Shown here piece by piece: positions 36,930-46,700 of a stretch of 64,000 bases of DNA (the first letter of the stretch is position 1; the number at the start of each line of letters is the position of its first letter). Under the pieces are notes generated by a model, which was not told the origin of the DNA, ran no database searches, and saw only the letters and a program-made list of their open reading frames with translations. The position numbers and the translations under genes were made by a program. Source of the DNA: Colwellia sp. MB02u-6 (lineage in GTDB: Bacteria > Pseudomonadota > Gammaproteobacteria > Enterobacterales > Alteromonadaceae); assembly GCF_014077095.1 (NCBI RefSeq), contig NZ_JACGVG010000035.1, forward strand, positions 310,001 to 374,000. The letters are read 5' to 3'.

Positions 36930-37610
36930 TTAGTTACGCCTGTTCGGTAACAGCAGGCATTCTTTCTCCAAGTAAGCCGTGCCATACTCGATTACAACAA
37001 TGGTACGTTGCTGATAACAAAAGTAAATTGCAAGGCCACTTTCAAAGTGGCCTTGAATAGCTTTGCCGACTTTATAGGAGGTAGTGACAATATCTTTATT
37101 AATTCTAAAGGCATTTTTAACGACAAAGTCACGATTAAGCCACCAAATTACTTGTAGATTATTATCTCCAGCATACTCTGATAATTTGCCAAATAAGGTT
37201 TCGCCAAGACGAAATGGATGGTTATCAGTTTCGCCGATCCAATTTTTTGGTAAGGGTCGAGTGATTAAGCCTCGTGCGGTTAATATTTTCTCTAAATCAC
37301 CTTTTGGCTCTGGTAAATAGACAATGTTATTACGAATTTGCGGACCATCTCCAGTCATGTCACCACGTATGCTAGCATAATAGTTAGAAAGCCCATCAGC
37401 AGCAGCATTGGTACTTTGTTCAGCATCAAGGGTTTCTTCTTGTGCTAAGGACTCAGCTTGTTCTGCTTGATCAGTGTCAACCGTTGTGGCGACAGCTTCA
37501 TCAGCTGGCTCTTGGCTAGCGGAAAACAAGGGCTCTTTGTTGAGCAATAATGCTGATGCTAAGCCAATTAGGATCAAACCTAAAATAATACTTCGTAACC
37601 AAAATTTCAT
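36930..37610 (-). CDS. Single-pass protein with TcpQ-like C-terminal domain
   Basis: This 226 aa protein has one N-terminal membrane helix (about 7-25), an acidic, Ala/Glu/Gln-rich linker (about 30-75), and a folded C-terminal domain of the TcpQ (toxin coregulated pilus biosynthesis Q) type, with LQVIWWLNRDFVVKNAFRINKD and KVGKAIQGHFESGLAIYFCYQQR. The domain would be periplasmic. TcpQ domains occur in pilus and secretion-machine proteins, but no pilus gene is near; the role here is unknown. The 3' end faces glnE, 23 bases away, and lpxL lies upstream on the same strand. Confidence 0.72.
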   Translation of the reverse strand: MKFWLRSIILGLILIGLASALLLNKEPLFSASQEPADEAVATTVDTDQAEQAESLAQEETLDAEQSTNAAADGLSNYYASIRGDMTGDGPQIRNNIVYLPEPKGDLEKILTARGLITRPLPKNWIGETDNHPFRLGETLFGKLSEYAGDNNLQVIWWLNRDFVVKNAFRINKDIVTTSYKVGKAIQGHFESGLAIYFCYQQRTIVVIEYGTAYLEKECLLLPNRRN

Positions 37611-37661
37611 AAATTACTTAAAATTAAATTCATATTTTCCTGACACAATAGCTAATTTTAG

Positions 37662-38600
37662 CTATTTATACAATGACGGATCATCTTCATTCGGGCGAGT
37701 TTTAAAGCGGCGGTGCAACCACATATATTGTTCAGGTTTCACCATGATTGCTTTTTCTAACTCTTGATTTATTCTTAATACATCTGCTGTGTCATCACCG
37801 GTAGGGAAATTCTCCAGCATAGGCTTTATCTCTAAGGTGTAACCACTACCGTCATCATTACGAGTTGGGATTAACACATGTGTTTGGCAATTTTTTTGCC
37901 GAGCAAATATTAATGTACCTGTGGTTGAGGCGGCTTCTGGTACCGCGAAAAAGGGCACAAAAACACTGCGACTGCGACCATAATCTTGATCAGGCAAGTA
38001 AATACAGGCTTCGCCCTCTTTTAGTGCTCGAAGTAAGCCTTTTACATCACGTTTGCCCAGCATATATTTGTTTGAACGACCACGACCACGAAATTGGAAG
38101 TATTCCATTAGCTGATTGTTGTGTGGCCGGTAAAATACCACCATAGGATGACCTGAACCAATGCCACGACAATTTATTTCAACACTTAAATAATGCATGG
38201 TGAGTAATAGTATACCTTTACCTTGCTTTTGTGCCGCTTTAATATGCTCAAGGCCAATAATTTTTGTGTGACGTTTTACCCGCCAATTTGGCCACCACCA
38301 ACCCATACCAGTCTCCAATAGCGCAATACCTGTATTTTCAAAATTACGTTTGAGCATAATTTGGCGTTCGTCATCTGACATCTTAGGAAAACAAAGCTCT
38401 AAATTTCGTAAGGCAACTTTTTTGCGGCTTGAGCCTATTTTGTATAGTAAGCGGCCAATCATTTTTCCGAGAAAAAGCTGAAACCGATAAGGTAACCAAG
38501 AGATAGTGTAAAGAATAAATACCCCAATCCAAGTTGGCCAATATTTAGGTAACAGAAAAGATATTTTAAAATTTGGTTGTAAAACTTTGTTTTTACTCAC
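37662..38600 (-). CDS. lpxL: Lipid A late acyltransferase (LpxL/LpxP family)
   Basis: LpxL-type enzymes add a secondary acyl chain to Kdo2-lipid IVA at the inner membrane. The 312 aa protein has one N-terminal membrane segment (PTWIGVFILYTISWLPY) and the catalytic H(x4)E-type box in LLTMHYLSVEINCRG, with YRPHNNQLMEYFQFRGRG and LLRALKEGEACIYLPDQDYG as family signatures. It is divergent from hldE, another LPS-biosynthesis gene, 69 bases away. The chain length of the acyl donor (laurate or an unsaturated chain as in cold-adapted LpxP) cannot be decided. Confidence 0.9.
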   Translation of the reverse strand: MSKNKVLQPNFKISFLLPKYWPTWIGVFILYTISWLPYRFQLFLGKMIGRLLYKIGSSRKKVALRNLELCFPKMSDDERQIMLKRNFENTGIALLETGMGWWWPNWRVKRHTKIIGLEHIKAAQKQGKGILLLTMHYLSVEINCRGIGSGHPMVVFYRPHNNQLMEYFQFRGRGRSNKYMLGKRDVKGLLRALKEGEACIYLPDQDYGRSRSVFVPFFAVPEAASTTGTLIFARQKNCQTHVLIPTRNDDGSGYTLEIKPMLENFPTGDDTADVLRINQELEKAIMVKPEQYMWLHRRFKTRPNEDDPSLYK

Positions 38601-38669
38601 AGGATGATTTCAACTCATTGAATTGCTTGTGTTACAATATCGCTTATTATATCTGTTATAGGGTACAGG

Positions 38670-40097
38670 ATGAAAGTAGATATTCCCGCTTTTGAAAAAG
38701 CACGTGTTTTAGTCGTTGGTGATATCATGTTAGATCGCTATTGGTCTGGTCCAACACAACGTATTTCACCCGAGGCACCTGTGCCGATTGTTAAAATACT
38801 TCAAGACGAAGATCGCCCAGGAGGCGCAGCCAACGTCGCTTTGAATATTGCGTCACTAAATGGCCAGGTTACTTTACTGGGTATTACCGGCCAAGATGAA
38901 GCGTCGACGACATTGCAAACTCAGTTGTCAGCAATGAATATAAATTGTCAACTTATTCAATCGCAAGCTCACCCAACGATCACCAAATTGCGTATTTTAA
39001 GTCGTAATCAACAATTATTACGCTTAGATTTTGAAGAATCATTTGCTGAACTTGATAAACAGCCGCTAATTGAGCAAACCCAAGCCTTAATTGCTCAGCA
39101 TGATCTTTTGCTGTTGTCAGATTATAACAAAGGCACCTTGTCAGAAGTTCAAGCTCTGATCAAAGTGGCGAAAGCACAAAACATTCCGGTGTTAGTTGAC
39201 CCAAAAGGCAGTGATTTTTCACGCTATCGCGGTGCTACGTTAATTACACCTAATCTTGCAGAATTTGAAGCGGTAGTTGGACACTGTAAAAGTGAGGCCG
39301 ATATCGTCAGTAAAGGCCAAGCATTACTTAAAGCATTAGATTTAACAGCCATGCTAGTCACTCGAAGTGAGCAAGGTATGACCTTGTTACGGCATAATCA
39401 AGAAGAATTTCATTTACCCACGCAAGCGAAAGAAGTTTATGACGTAACTGGTGCGGGAGATACCGTTATTGCAACACTTGCCCTTGCGATAGCCGCCAAA
39501 GCTGAATTTACCCAAGCCAGTGCTTTAGCGAATATTGCGGCCGGCATTGTTGTGGGTAAACTAGGTACCTCGACCGTAAGCGAAGCTGAATTAAGTGCAG
39601 AATTATCATCGGGTCAAGAAAGTGGTTTTGGTGTGATGTCTGAAGAACAGTTAAAAATTGCTGTTGAATTAGCGCAAGCACGTGGCGAAAGTATTGTGAT
39701 GACCAATGGTTGTTTTGACATTCTTCATGCCGGTCATGTTTCTTATTTGACCACGGCCAACACCCTAGGTAGCCGCCTAATTGTTGCGGTAAATGATGAC
39801 GCTTCTGTGACGCGACTAAAAGGCCCAGGTCGTCCTGTTAATCCGGTGGATCGCCGAATGGCGGTATTAGCAGGTCTAGGCGCGGTTGATTGGGTAGTCC
39901 CCTTTAGTGAAGATACCCCGCAACGCTTAATTGCCAATATATTACCTAACACCTTAGTTAAAGGTGGCGATTATAAAGTTGCCGATATTGCTGGGGGCAA
40001 GGAAGTTATTGCGGCGGGTGGCGAAGTGAAAGTACTTAATTTTGAAGATGGTATTTCGACAACTAAAATTATTAACGCAATAAAACAAGAAAATTAG
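38670..40097 (+). CDS. hldE: Bifunctional heptose-7-P kinase / heptose-1-P adenylyltransferase HldE
   Basis: HldE makes ADP-heptose for the LPS inner core by phosphorylating D-beta-D-heptose 7-phosphate and later activating the 1-phosphate with ATP. The 475 aa protein joins a PfkB/ribokinase-type kinase domain (about 1-320; [13 protein letters not shown], and [14 protein letters not shown] with the catalytic Asp) to a nucleotidyltransferase domain (about 343-475; [15 protein letters not shown] with the HxGH motif). Full length matches the Escherichia coli enzyme. It ends before a strong bidirectional terminator facing tolC. Confidence 0.96.
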   Translation: MKVDIPAFEKARVLVVGDIMLDRYWSGPTQRISPEAPVPIVKILQDEDRPGGAANVALNIASLNGQVTLLGITGQDEASTTLQTQLSAMNINCQLIQSQAHPTITKLRILSRNQQLLRLDFEESFAELDKQPLIEQTQALIAQHDLLLLSDYNKGTLSEVQALIKVAKAQNIPVLVDPKGSDFSRYRGATLITPNLAEFEAVVGHCKSEADIVSKGQALLKALDLTAMLVTRSEQGMTLLRHNQEEFHLPTQAKEVYDVTGAGDTVIATLALAIAAKAEFTQASALANIAAGIVVGKLGTSTVSEAELSAELSSGQESGFGVMSEEQLKIAVELAQARGESIVMTNGCFDILHAGHVSYLTTANTLGSRLIVAVNDDASVTRLKGPGRPVNPVDRRMAVLAGLGAVDWVVPFSEDTPQRLIANILPNTLVKGGDYKVADIAGGKEVIAAGGEVKVLNFEDGISTTKIINAIKQEN

Positions 40098-40174
40098 TCA
40101 GGTGAATTTTCTTGTTGCATCGTGGTTCTTTCACATCGATATAGATAAATGTACTAATGTCCTGAAGCCATAAA

Positions 40175-40234
40175 TGGCTAAGAACGGCCAAGTGAACACG
40201 ACATTACTGACTTAGATACAAGTACTTAGTTTTT
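40175..40234 (+). repeat. Dispersed intergenic repeat, copy A
   Basis: These 60 bases align without gaps to 52576-52635 on the opposite strand; by hand count 41 of 60 positions agree and most differences are transitions. Both copies begin TGGCTA, contain GAAC, and end GTACTTAGTTTTT, and both lie downstream of a gene end. A terminator follows copy A. Confidence 0.65.
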
Positions 40235-40277
40235 ATGTTCAGGACAAAAAAATGACTGTTTGTCCTGAACATAAAAA
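40230..40277. terminator. Bidirectional terminator between hldE and tolC
   Basis: A perfect 19-bp stem: TTTTTATGTTCAGGACAAA (40230-40248) pairs with TTTGTCCTGAACATAAAAA (40259-40277) around a 10-base loop. A and T tracts at both ends serve the two convergent genes. It overlaps the end of repeat copy A by five T residues. Confidence 0.9.
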
Positions 40278-40320
40278 AGCAGCATTAATTTATTTTTTTT
40301 CAACTCTTAAGCTAAGGGTT

Positions 40321-41682
40321 TTATTGAGCGGCGATTAAACCTTGGTTGATGTCGGCTAAATCTTGCTCGGTAATGGTTCCGCCAGCCCGCTTTAAGGCTA
40401 ATACATTTTGAATGTAATTATATCGCGTTGACGATAAATTACGCTTGGCGTTATATAAGTTCCTCGTACTGTTTAAGACATCAACAATTGTACGCGTCCC
40501 TACTTCAAAACCTGCTTCAGTCGCTTTTAATGCACTTTGTGCACTCACCACGGCTTGCTCTAATGACTTAATAGCTGATACTGCAGTAATAACGGTATTA
40601 TAGGCATTACGGGTGTTACGCACTACGTTACGATGCGTTTGTTCCATATTCTGGCTTGCCGCAACATAATTGCTTTGCGCTTGACGAACACTGCTTGATA
40701 TTGCGCCACCTGAATAAATGGGCACATATAAAGACACACCAATTGAGTGGCTGTCTAGTGCGGGGTTATTAAAGTTGAGACTATTGACTTCATTATCTTG
40801 TTCGCGGCTACCATAACTGCCATTTAAGCTTAACCTTGGGTAATGTCCTGATTTTGCGATGTTGATATTTTCTTTAGCAATATCAATATTTATTCTTTCT
40901 GCAATCAGTTCTAAGTTTTTCGCTTCTGCAGTTTGCTGCCATTCGTTGGCGCTGTCTGGGTATGGGCGAGAAGTACTAAAGCGTTTAGTATTTAAAATGT
41001 TCAAATCACGGGGATAAACATTGGTAATAACACGTAATGCTTCTTCGGCATTAAACACTTGGTTTTCTGCTCTAATTTCGCTGGTTACGGCGTTGTCATA
41101 CTGAGCCTGAGCTTCATGAACATCAGTAATAGCGGTTAAGCCAACAGAAAATCTTTGTTTTGTTTGTTCTAGCTGACGTTCAATCGCGGCTTTTTCTGCT
41201 TTTGAGAATTCCAAATCATCTTTTGAACTCAGCACCTGAAAGTAGGCTTGTGTTACGCGCACAATTAAATCTTGTTTCGCTAACTGGTATGACACATCAC
41301 TTTGGTGCGCAACTTTCTTGGCATTATCAAGTTTTAACCAAGTACTATGATTATATAACTCCATATCTAAGTTAATACCATAACTCGTAGTGTCACTTTT
41401 ATTAGTCAGGAGCACACCTGAAGATTGTCCAGTATCAGAGGTAGGAATAAACTCATTCTCGCTTTCTGTATAGCTTGCTGAACCGTACACCTGTGGCAAT
41501 AAGACTGAGCGAGCTTGTTCAATACCTTCTTCTGTTGCTAAATATTGCGCGTGGGCTCGAAGAACAACCGGGTCACTAGCTTGGGCTTGTTGGTATACTG
41601 ACAGTAAATCTTCGGCACTAGCTAAAGAGCTACTTGTAGCGCAGGCAAGGCCAATAAATAATGCGGTTATTGTTTTTTTCAT
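40321..41682 (-). CDS. tolC: Outer-membrane efflux/secretion channel TolC
   Basis: TolC is the trimeric outer-membrane duct shared by tripartite efflux pumps and type I secretion. The 453 aa protein has a signal peptide (about 1-23) and two repeats of the OEP fold with long helices: LQARSVLLPQVYGSASYTE-like and NVFNAEEALRVI in the first half, and GHYPRLSLNGSYGSREQD, YSGGAISSSVRQAQSNY and TRTIVDVLNSTRNLYNAKR in the second. Its partner may be the RND pump at 8.5-12.8 kb, which has no channel gene of its own. It is convergent with hldE and divergent from nudF. Confidence 0.94.
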   Translation of the reverse strand: MKKTITALFIGLACATSSSLASAEDLLSVYQQAQASDPVVLRAHAQYLATEEGIEQARSVLLPQVYGSASYTESENEFIPTSDTGQSSGVLLTNKSDTTSYGINLDMELYNHSTWLKLDNAKKVAHQSDVSYQLAKQDLIVRVTQAYFQVLSSKDDLEFSKAEKAAIERQLEQTKQRFSVGLTAITDVHEAQAQYDNAVTSEIRAENQVFNAEEALRVITNVYPRDLNILNTKRFSTSRPYPDSANEWQQTAEAKNLELIAERINIDIAKENINIAKSGHYPRLSLNGSYGSREQDNEVNSLNFNNPALDSHSIGVSLYVPIYSGGAISSSVRQAQSNYVAASQNMEQTHRNVVRNTRNAYNTVITAVSAIKSLEQAVVSAQSALKATEAGFEVGTRTIVDVLNSTRNLYNAKRNLSSTRYNYIQNVLALKRAGGTITEQDLADINQGLIAAQ

Positions 41683-41725
41683 CTTGAAGAGGTTCCTATA
41701 ATAATGAACTGGTTATTATTTTTAT

Positions 41726-41749
41726 AACTACAACTATAACTATAACTAT
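41726..41749. repeat. AACTAY hexanucleotide repeat in the tolC promoter region
   Basis: Four tandem 6-base units (AACTAC then three AACTAT) lie 44-67 bases upstream of the tolC start, where promoter elements are expected. Confidence 0.85.
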
Positions 41750-41869
41750 GTTATCGCGAATAAAGAATTAGCTAAATAAAATAAGTGTTTAGGAAAGTAT
41801 TCTAGTGTAACAAAATGTTAAGTGCTAGGGTATCGGGAAATTGCCGCACAGCAGAAGAGAAAACTAACG

Positions 41870-42505
41870 ATGAGTATAACTAAAGATGCTTTATTACGCT
41901 TTAATTTAACCGACGTAGAGGTGATTAAAAAATCAAGAAAATACCAAGGTTTTTTTGCGCTTGATGAGTATCAACTTCGCCATAAAATGTATGCTGGCGG
42001 CTATAGTAAAGTATTAACAAGAGAGGTTTTTGAGCGCGGTGATGCGGTTGCTTTATTACCCTATGATCCGATAACTGATTGCATAGTATTAATTGAACAA
42101 TTTCGCCCAGGGGCATTACGCAGTAAAACAGGACCTTGGCAATTAGAACTTATTGCAGGTATGTTTTCAGAGAATGAAGTGGCATTAGACGTTGCGATAC
42201 GAGAAGCAAAAGAAGAAGCTAACTTGGATGTGGAGCCTGAAAAAGTGATTAAAGTGATGGATTACCTTTCAAGCTCAGGCGGTATGAGCGAGTGCATTCA
42301 TCTTTATTGTGCCGGTGTTGATAGTGAGCATATTTCAGGTGTTCATGGTTTAGAGACAGAAGGTGAAGATATTTTAGTGCATGTTGTTACGCGCCAAGAC
42401 GCTGAAAAGTTACTTGCAGAGGGAAAGATAGCTAATGCTGCGACTATTATTGCGTTACAATGGCTAGCTCTAAATCTTGATAAGCTCAAAGCTAGCTGGA
42501 AATAA
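41870..42505 (+). CDS. nudF: ADP-ribose pyrophosphatase NudF
   Basis: NudF hydrolyses ADP-ribose to AMP and ribose 5-phosphate. The Nudix box runs from AGMFSENE through REAKEEANL: the glutamates and arginine are present but the usual Gly near the end is Asn. The chosen ATG gives 211 aa and an N-terminus (LTDVEVIKKSRKYQGFFALDEYQLRHK) like that of Escherichia coli NudF; the frame opens to a GTG at 41822 without better support. It is the first gene of the nudF-yqiB-cpdA-yqiA-parE operon, and yqiB starts right at its stop. Confidence 0.94.
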   Translation: MSITKDALLRFNLTDVEVIKKSRKYQGFFALDEYQLRHKMYAGGYSKVLTREVFERGDAVALLPYDPITDCIVLIEQFRPGALRSKTGPWQLELIAGMFSENEVALDVAIREAKEEANLDVEPEKVIKVMDYLSSSGGMSECIHLYCAGVDSEHISGVHGLETEGEDILVHVVTRQDAEKLLAEGKIANAATIIALQWLALNLDKLKASWK

Positions 42506-42970
42506 ATGTCAGTTGTTGTAAAAAAGTATCGCCCTCATTTACCCACATTAATGACCTTGTTTGAAGTTAATTACATGTTATTGCTGCGCGTACTTGCTGA
42601 TAAAGAACAGGTAGGCGAACAACGCTGTTTTTTTATCTCTGATTTTTTGAGTTACCGGGTAAGAGTTGACGAAGTCACCAAATACACAACGTTACTGACG
42701 ATTAATCAAGAAGCCAATATTCACGGTTATAATTTAACCGCGTTATTTCGCCCGAAAATGGTGATTCGCTTATATCATGACGCTCGCATGGCTGAGGTGA
42801 TCAGTAATCAAGATGTACAGCAAATTAAGCCACGTTATGATTACCCTAATAACAACATGCATTTACCTGATGAAAAACAGCAAACTAACTATTTCTTAAA
42901 AGAATGGTTACAGTTGTGTTTGCAATTAGGCCAAGTGCAGATCAATCTCAATATCCTAAAAAATTCCTAA
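42506..42970 (+). CDS. yqiB: YqiB, DUF1249 family protein
   Basis: This 154 aa cytoplasmic protein is the YqiB (DUF1249) homologue: KKYRPHLPTLMTLFEVNYMLLLRVL, then VTKYTTLLTINQEA and LYHDARMAEVI. Its ATG follows the nudF stop directly, so the genes are translationally coupled. The position between nudF and cpdA is conserved across gammaproteobacteria. Function is unknown. Confidence 0.93.
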   Translation: MSVVVKKYRPHLPTLMTLFEVNYMLLLRVLADKEQVGEQRCFFISDFLSYRVRVDEVTKYTTLLTINQEANIHGYNLTALFRPKMVIRLYHDARMAEVISNQDVQQIKPRYDYPNNNMHLPDEKQQTNYFLKEWLQLCLQLGQVQINLNILKNS

Positions 42971-43004
42971 ATTAATGTTAGAGAAAGTAAAGTGAAAGCG
43001 CTTA

Positions 43005-43790
43005 ATGTCAGATAAAACAATGTCCAACAGCTTAAGGTTAAAAAAACTGACCTTAGCGCAAATTAGTGATAGCCACTTATTTGCTGATCGCACAGGCCTG
43101 CATCACCAGGCTAATGTTTACCAGAACTTAACCAATGTACTGTTGGCCATCAAAAATCAGCCCTCAATTGATGCAATTATATTTACGGGTGATTTAACAC
43201 AAGATCACACATTAGGGTCTTATCAGCTCTTTGTCAGCGCATTTGAAGCATGTGAAATTATCACCCCAGTTTATTATATTGCCGGTAATCATGACGAGCC
43301 AAGGTTGTTATCACGTTATTTGTCACACGCCCCTTTTTGTCAAAACAGTATAATTGAAAATGATGATTGGCAAGTGCTATTGTTGGAAACTAAAAGTGCA
43401 ACACCTGCTGGCGAGATCAGCAAAGCACAGTTTGATAGTGTGGGTGGCGTTATTGATCCGACTAAAGCTCAATTGTTATTAATGCATCATCATCCAGTTG
43501 ATGTTGGTTATTTTATTGATAAACATGGCTTAATAAACCAAGCAGACTTTCAACAGTTTTTAACTGACTACCCTTCGATAAAAGCCGTAGGTTGTGGCCA
43601 TATTCATCAAGCATTAACCTTGTCTATGGTGTTGGAACAAAGCACAGTCAATTTATATAGTTGTCCGGCAACATCGATTCAATTTGACATTAATTCAGTG
43701 ACAGCTAAATCAAATGGCCAACCGCCAGGCTATCGACTATTTACCTTGGCTAGTCATGGTGAATTTACCAGTACAGTACATTTTGTTTAA
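43005..43790 (+). CDS. cpdA: 3',5'-cyclic AMP phosphodiesterase CpdA
   Basis: CpdA degrades cAMP and so tunes CRP-dependent transcription. The 261 aa protein is a class III metallophosphoesterase with all five motifs: ISDSHLF, FTGDLTQD, AGNHDEPRL, MHHHPVDVG and GCGHIHQALT. It is between yqiB and yqiA in the conserved operon. A second ATG five codons in is possible. Confidence 0.94.
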   Translation: MSDKTMSNSLRLKKLTLAQISDSHLFADRTGLHHQANVYQNLTNVLLAIKNQPSIDAIIFTGDLTQDHTLGSYQLFVSAFEACEIITPVYYIAGNHDEPRLLSRYLSHAPFCQNSIIENDDWQVLLLETKSATPAGEISKAQFDSVGGVIDPTKAQLLLMHHHPVDVGYFIDKHGLINQADFQQFLTDYPSIKAVGCGHIHQALTLSMVLEQSTVNLYSCPATSIQFDINSVTAKSNGQPPGYRLFTLASHGEFTSTVHFV

Positions 43791-43814
43791 CTTAATGAGA
43801 GGAAACAAATTATT

Positions 43815-44399
43815 ATGATTAATATGTTATACATTCATGGTTTTAACTCATCACCTCAGTCAATGAAAGCTCAGATCACGCGGGATTTTTTTGCTAAAAA
43901 CTACCCGGAAATAAACTTTCACTGTCCACAAATAGCCTCTTCACCCGATACCGCTATGGCACAACTTGAGGCTATTGTTGCCCTTGAACCTCGTTCGACT
44001 TGGTTATTAATAGGCTCGTCTTTAGGTGGTTATTTTGCCACTTATTTAGCTGAAAAATATCAAATGAAAGCGGTACTAATTAACCCTGCGGTTAAGCCAT
44101 TTGAATTAATGAAAGCTTATCTAGGTGAGCAGGTAAATCCTTACACGCACGAGTGCTATCAAGTTAAAGAGCAACATATCGTTGAATTGAAAGCGCTTGA
44201 ACAGGAAAATATTTCTAACAATAATTACTTGGTCATGGTACAAACCGGTGATGAAGTGTTAAATTACCAACAAGCTGTTGAAAAATACTGCCAATGCCAA
44301 CTGGCAATAGTGCAAGGGGGAGATCATAGTTTTATTGATTATGAAAATACCTTGCCTAACATAGCGTTATTTTTCAACTTACCCCTAATATTAGCCTAA
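43815..44399 (+). CDS. yqiA: YqiA esterase-like protein
   Basis: YqiA is a small alpha/beta-hydrolase esterase with activity on acyl-CoA in Escherichia coli. The 194 aa protein has HGFNSSPQSMKA near the N-terminus, the nucleophile Ser in LIGSSLGGYFATYLAEK, Asp in VQTGDEV and His in QGGDHSFIDY. Its conserved place directly before parE supports the name. A GAGAGG ribosome site precedes the first ATG. Confidence 0.93.
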   Translation: MINMLYIHGFNSSPQSMKAQITRDFFAKNYPEINFHCPQIASSPDTAMAQLEAIVALEPRSTWLLIGSSLGGYFATYLAEKYQMKAVLINPAVKPFELMKAYLGEQVNPYTHECYQVKEQHIVELKALEQENISNNNYLVMVQTGDEVLNYQQAVEKYCQCQLAIVQGGDHSFIDYENTLPNIALFFNLPLILA

Positions 44400-44415
44400 T
44401 TATCAGAACCTATAA

Positions 44416-46305
44416 ATGAGCGAACAATATAATTCCGACTCCATTGAGGTCCTAAGTGGCCTTGACCCGGTGCGCCATCGTCCTGGCATGTATACCGACA
44501 CTACTCGTCCTAATCATTTAGGCCAAGAAGTTATCGATAACTCTGTCGATGAAGCATTAGCTAAGCATGCACAAAATATTACCGTCATTCTTGATAAAGA
44601 CCAATCATTAGAAGTGATTGATGACGGTCGAGGTATGCCGATTGATATTCATCCAGAAGAAGGTGTGTCAGGGGTAGAACTTATTTTTTGTAAGCTACAT
44701 GCCGGTGGTAAATTTTCTAATAAAAACTATCAGTTTTCTGGTGGTTTACATGGTGTGGGTATCTCCGTTGTCAACGCCTTATCTACCCGTGTAGACGTGT
44801 CGGTTAGGCGTGATGGTAAAGTCTACGAAATGGCTTTTGAAAGTGGCTATAAAGTCGAAGAGTTAAGAGAAACTGGCACCGTGGGTCGTCGTAATACAGG
44901 CACCCGAGTGAAATTTTGGCCTGACGCCAGTTATTTTGATTCTGCCAAGTTTTCAGCACGTAGGTTAGTACATTTATTAAAAGCTAAAGCCGTACTTTGT
45001 CCCGGATTGATCATAAAATTTCATGATAAAAATGAAGATAATAAATATCAATGGTGTTATGAAGACGGTTTAGTTGACTACTTAAAAGAGTCAGTTAAAG
45101 GTTACCCAAGCTTACCAGAAGAGCCTTTTGTTGGCAGTTTCACCTCACAACATGAAACCGCGGAATGGGCGATAACCTGGTTACCAGAAGGTGGTGAGTC
45201 AATTGGCGAAAGCTATGTTAACTTAATTCCTACGGTGCAAGGTGGTACGCATGTTAATGGTATGCGCCAAGGCTTATTAGAGTCAATGCGTGAGTTTTGT
45301 GAATTTAGAAGCCTACTGCCACGTGGTGTTAAGTTAACGCCAGATGATATTTGGGACAAGTGTTGTTATATCCTGTCGGTGAAAATGGAAGACCCACAAT
45401 TTGCCGGACAAACTAAAGAGCGACTCTCTTCACGCCAATGTGCTGCATTTGTTACTGGCGTAGTAAAAGATTCGTTTAGTTTATGGTTAAACGAGCATAC
45501 TAGTATTGCGGAAACATTAGCTGAATTTTGTATTTTTAATGCTCAACGTCGTTTACGTGCTGGCAAAAAAATCATTCGGAAAAAAGTCACTCAAGGGCCG
45601 GCTTTACCGGGTAAGTTAACCGACTGTGGTAGCCAAGATATTTTGCGTACAGAGCTATTTCTGGTCGAGGGCGACTCAGCTGGAGGTAGTGCAAAACAAG
45701 CCAGAGACCGTGAAGTTCAAGCTATCATGCCGCTACGTGGTAAAATTTTAAATACCTGGGAAGTTGACTCAGGACAAATCTTAGCCTCGGAAGAAGTGCA
45801 TAACATTTCTGTGGCTTTAGGTATTGACCCTGATAGCGATGATTTATCAGGATTGCGCTACGGTAAAATTTGTATTCTTGCCGATGCCGACTCTGATGGT
45901 TTACATATCGCTACTTTGCTTTGTGCGTTATTTACACAACATTTTTTACCTTTGGTTCAAGCTGGTCATGTTTATGTAGCTATGCCTCCGTTATATCGTG
46001 TTGATGTTGGTAAAGAAGTGTTTTACGCTTTGGATGAAGCAGAAAAAGATGGTATTTTGGATCGAATTGAAGCAGAGAAAAAACGTGGTAAAGTTAATGT
46101 ACAGCGATTCAAAGGTCTAGGTGAAATGAATCCGTTACAATTACGTGAAACCACCATGGACCCCAATACGCGCCGCTTAGTACAGTTAACCGTTGATGAT
46201 CATAGTGAAACCATGGAATTGATGGACATGTTGCTCTCTAAAAAGCGGGCCGGTGATCGCAAAGTTTGGTTACAATCTAAAGGTGATCTGGTTGAATTAG
46301 ATTGA
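44416..46305 (+). CDS. parE: DNA topoisomerase IV subunit B (ParE)
   Basis: ParE is the ATPase subunit of topoisomerase IV, which unlinks daughter chromosomes. The 629 aa protein has the GHKL ATP-binding domain (EVIDNSVDEAL, DDGRGMPID, GLHGVGISVVNAL) and the TOPRIM metal site (LVEGDSAGGSAKQARDR, PLRGKILN, DADSDGLHI). It is the last gene of the nudF operon. ParC is encoded 3.8 kb downstream, with two diguanylate cyclase genes in between. Confidence 0.98.
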   Translation: MSEQYNSDSIEVLSGLDPVRHRPGMYTDTTRPNHLGQEVIDNSVDEALAKHAQNITVILDKDQSLEVIDDGRGMPIDIHPEEGVSGVELIFCKLHAGGKFSNKNYQFSGGLHGVGISVVNALSTRVDVSVRRDGKVYEMAFESGYKVEELRETGTVGRRNTGTRVKFWPDASYFDSAKFSARRLVHLLKAKAVLCPGLIIKFHDKNEDNKYQWCYEDGLVDYLKESVKGYPSLPEEPFVGSFTSQHETAEWAITWLPEGGESIGESYVNLIPTVQGGTHVNGMRQGLLESMREFCEFRSLLPRGVKLTPDDIWDKCCYILSVKMEDPQFAGQTKERLSSRQCAAFVTGVVKDSFSLWLNEHTSIAETLAEFCIFNAQRRLRAGKKIIRKKVTQGPALPGKLTDCGSQDILRTELFLVEGDSAGGSAKQARDREVQAIMPLRGKILNTWEVDSGQILASEEVHNISVALGIDPDSDDLSGLRYGKICILADADSDGLHIATLLCALFTQHFLPLVQAGHVYVAMPPLYRVDVGKEVFYALDEAEKDGILDRIEAEKKRGKVNVQRFKGLGEMNPLQLRETTMDPNTRRLVQLTVDDHSETMELMDMLLSKKRAGDRKVWLQSKGDLVELD

Positions 46306-46700
46306 TTTCCCAACGGATTAATCAAAAAAGTTGAGTTGATTAATTTACGATATTAATAAATACCCTTTGCCGTAAGCTAAGGGTTATCCTTAAGGTTGGC
46401 AACATAGGCGAACACAGTAGATTTTTTGCGTTAAGTAATCAGCTACCCGATAACGGTTACCAATGTGCTATAGCCTTAAGTTAAGGTTACAACAACGAGT
46501 TTGATGTAAGATAATGATATGGTTACCTTATTGATGACCTAGATGGCAATGAAATAGCAGAAAGTGACTGGGAAATGGCAAGTGACTGAAAATAGCTTGA
46601 AAATAACCTTAGTGATATATGGCTTGTTTTTTTTAGCATAATAAATAATAGCTTATGATTTATCTAAATTCGTTTTATACTATTAATTGTATATTATCAC
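46306..46700. other. Intergenic region between parE and the TPR-GGDEF gene
   Basis: This 395-base spacer has a weak inverted repeat (ACCCTT / AAGGGT, 46362-46384) after parE without a T tract, and no supported gene. The promoter of the TPR-GGDEF gene should be in its last part, but I cannot place it. Confidence 0.5.

Noticed and set aside
46567-46590. A short open run reading like YGYLIDDLDGNEIAESDW upstream of the TPR-GGDEF gene
   Set aside because: It is preceded directly by stop codons and has no start; too short to support.
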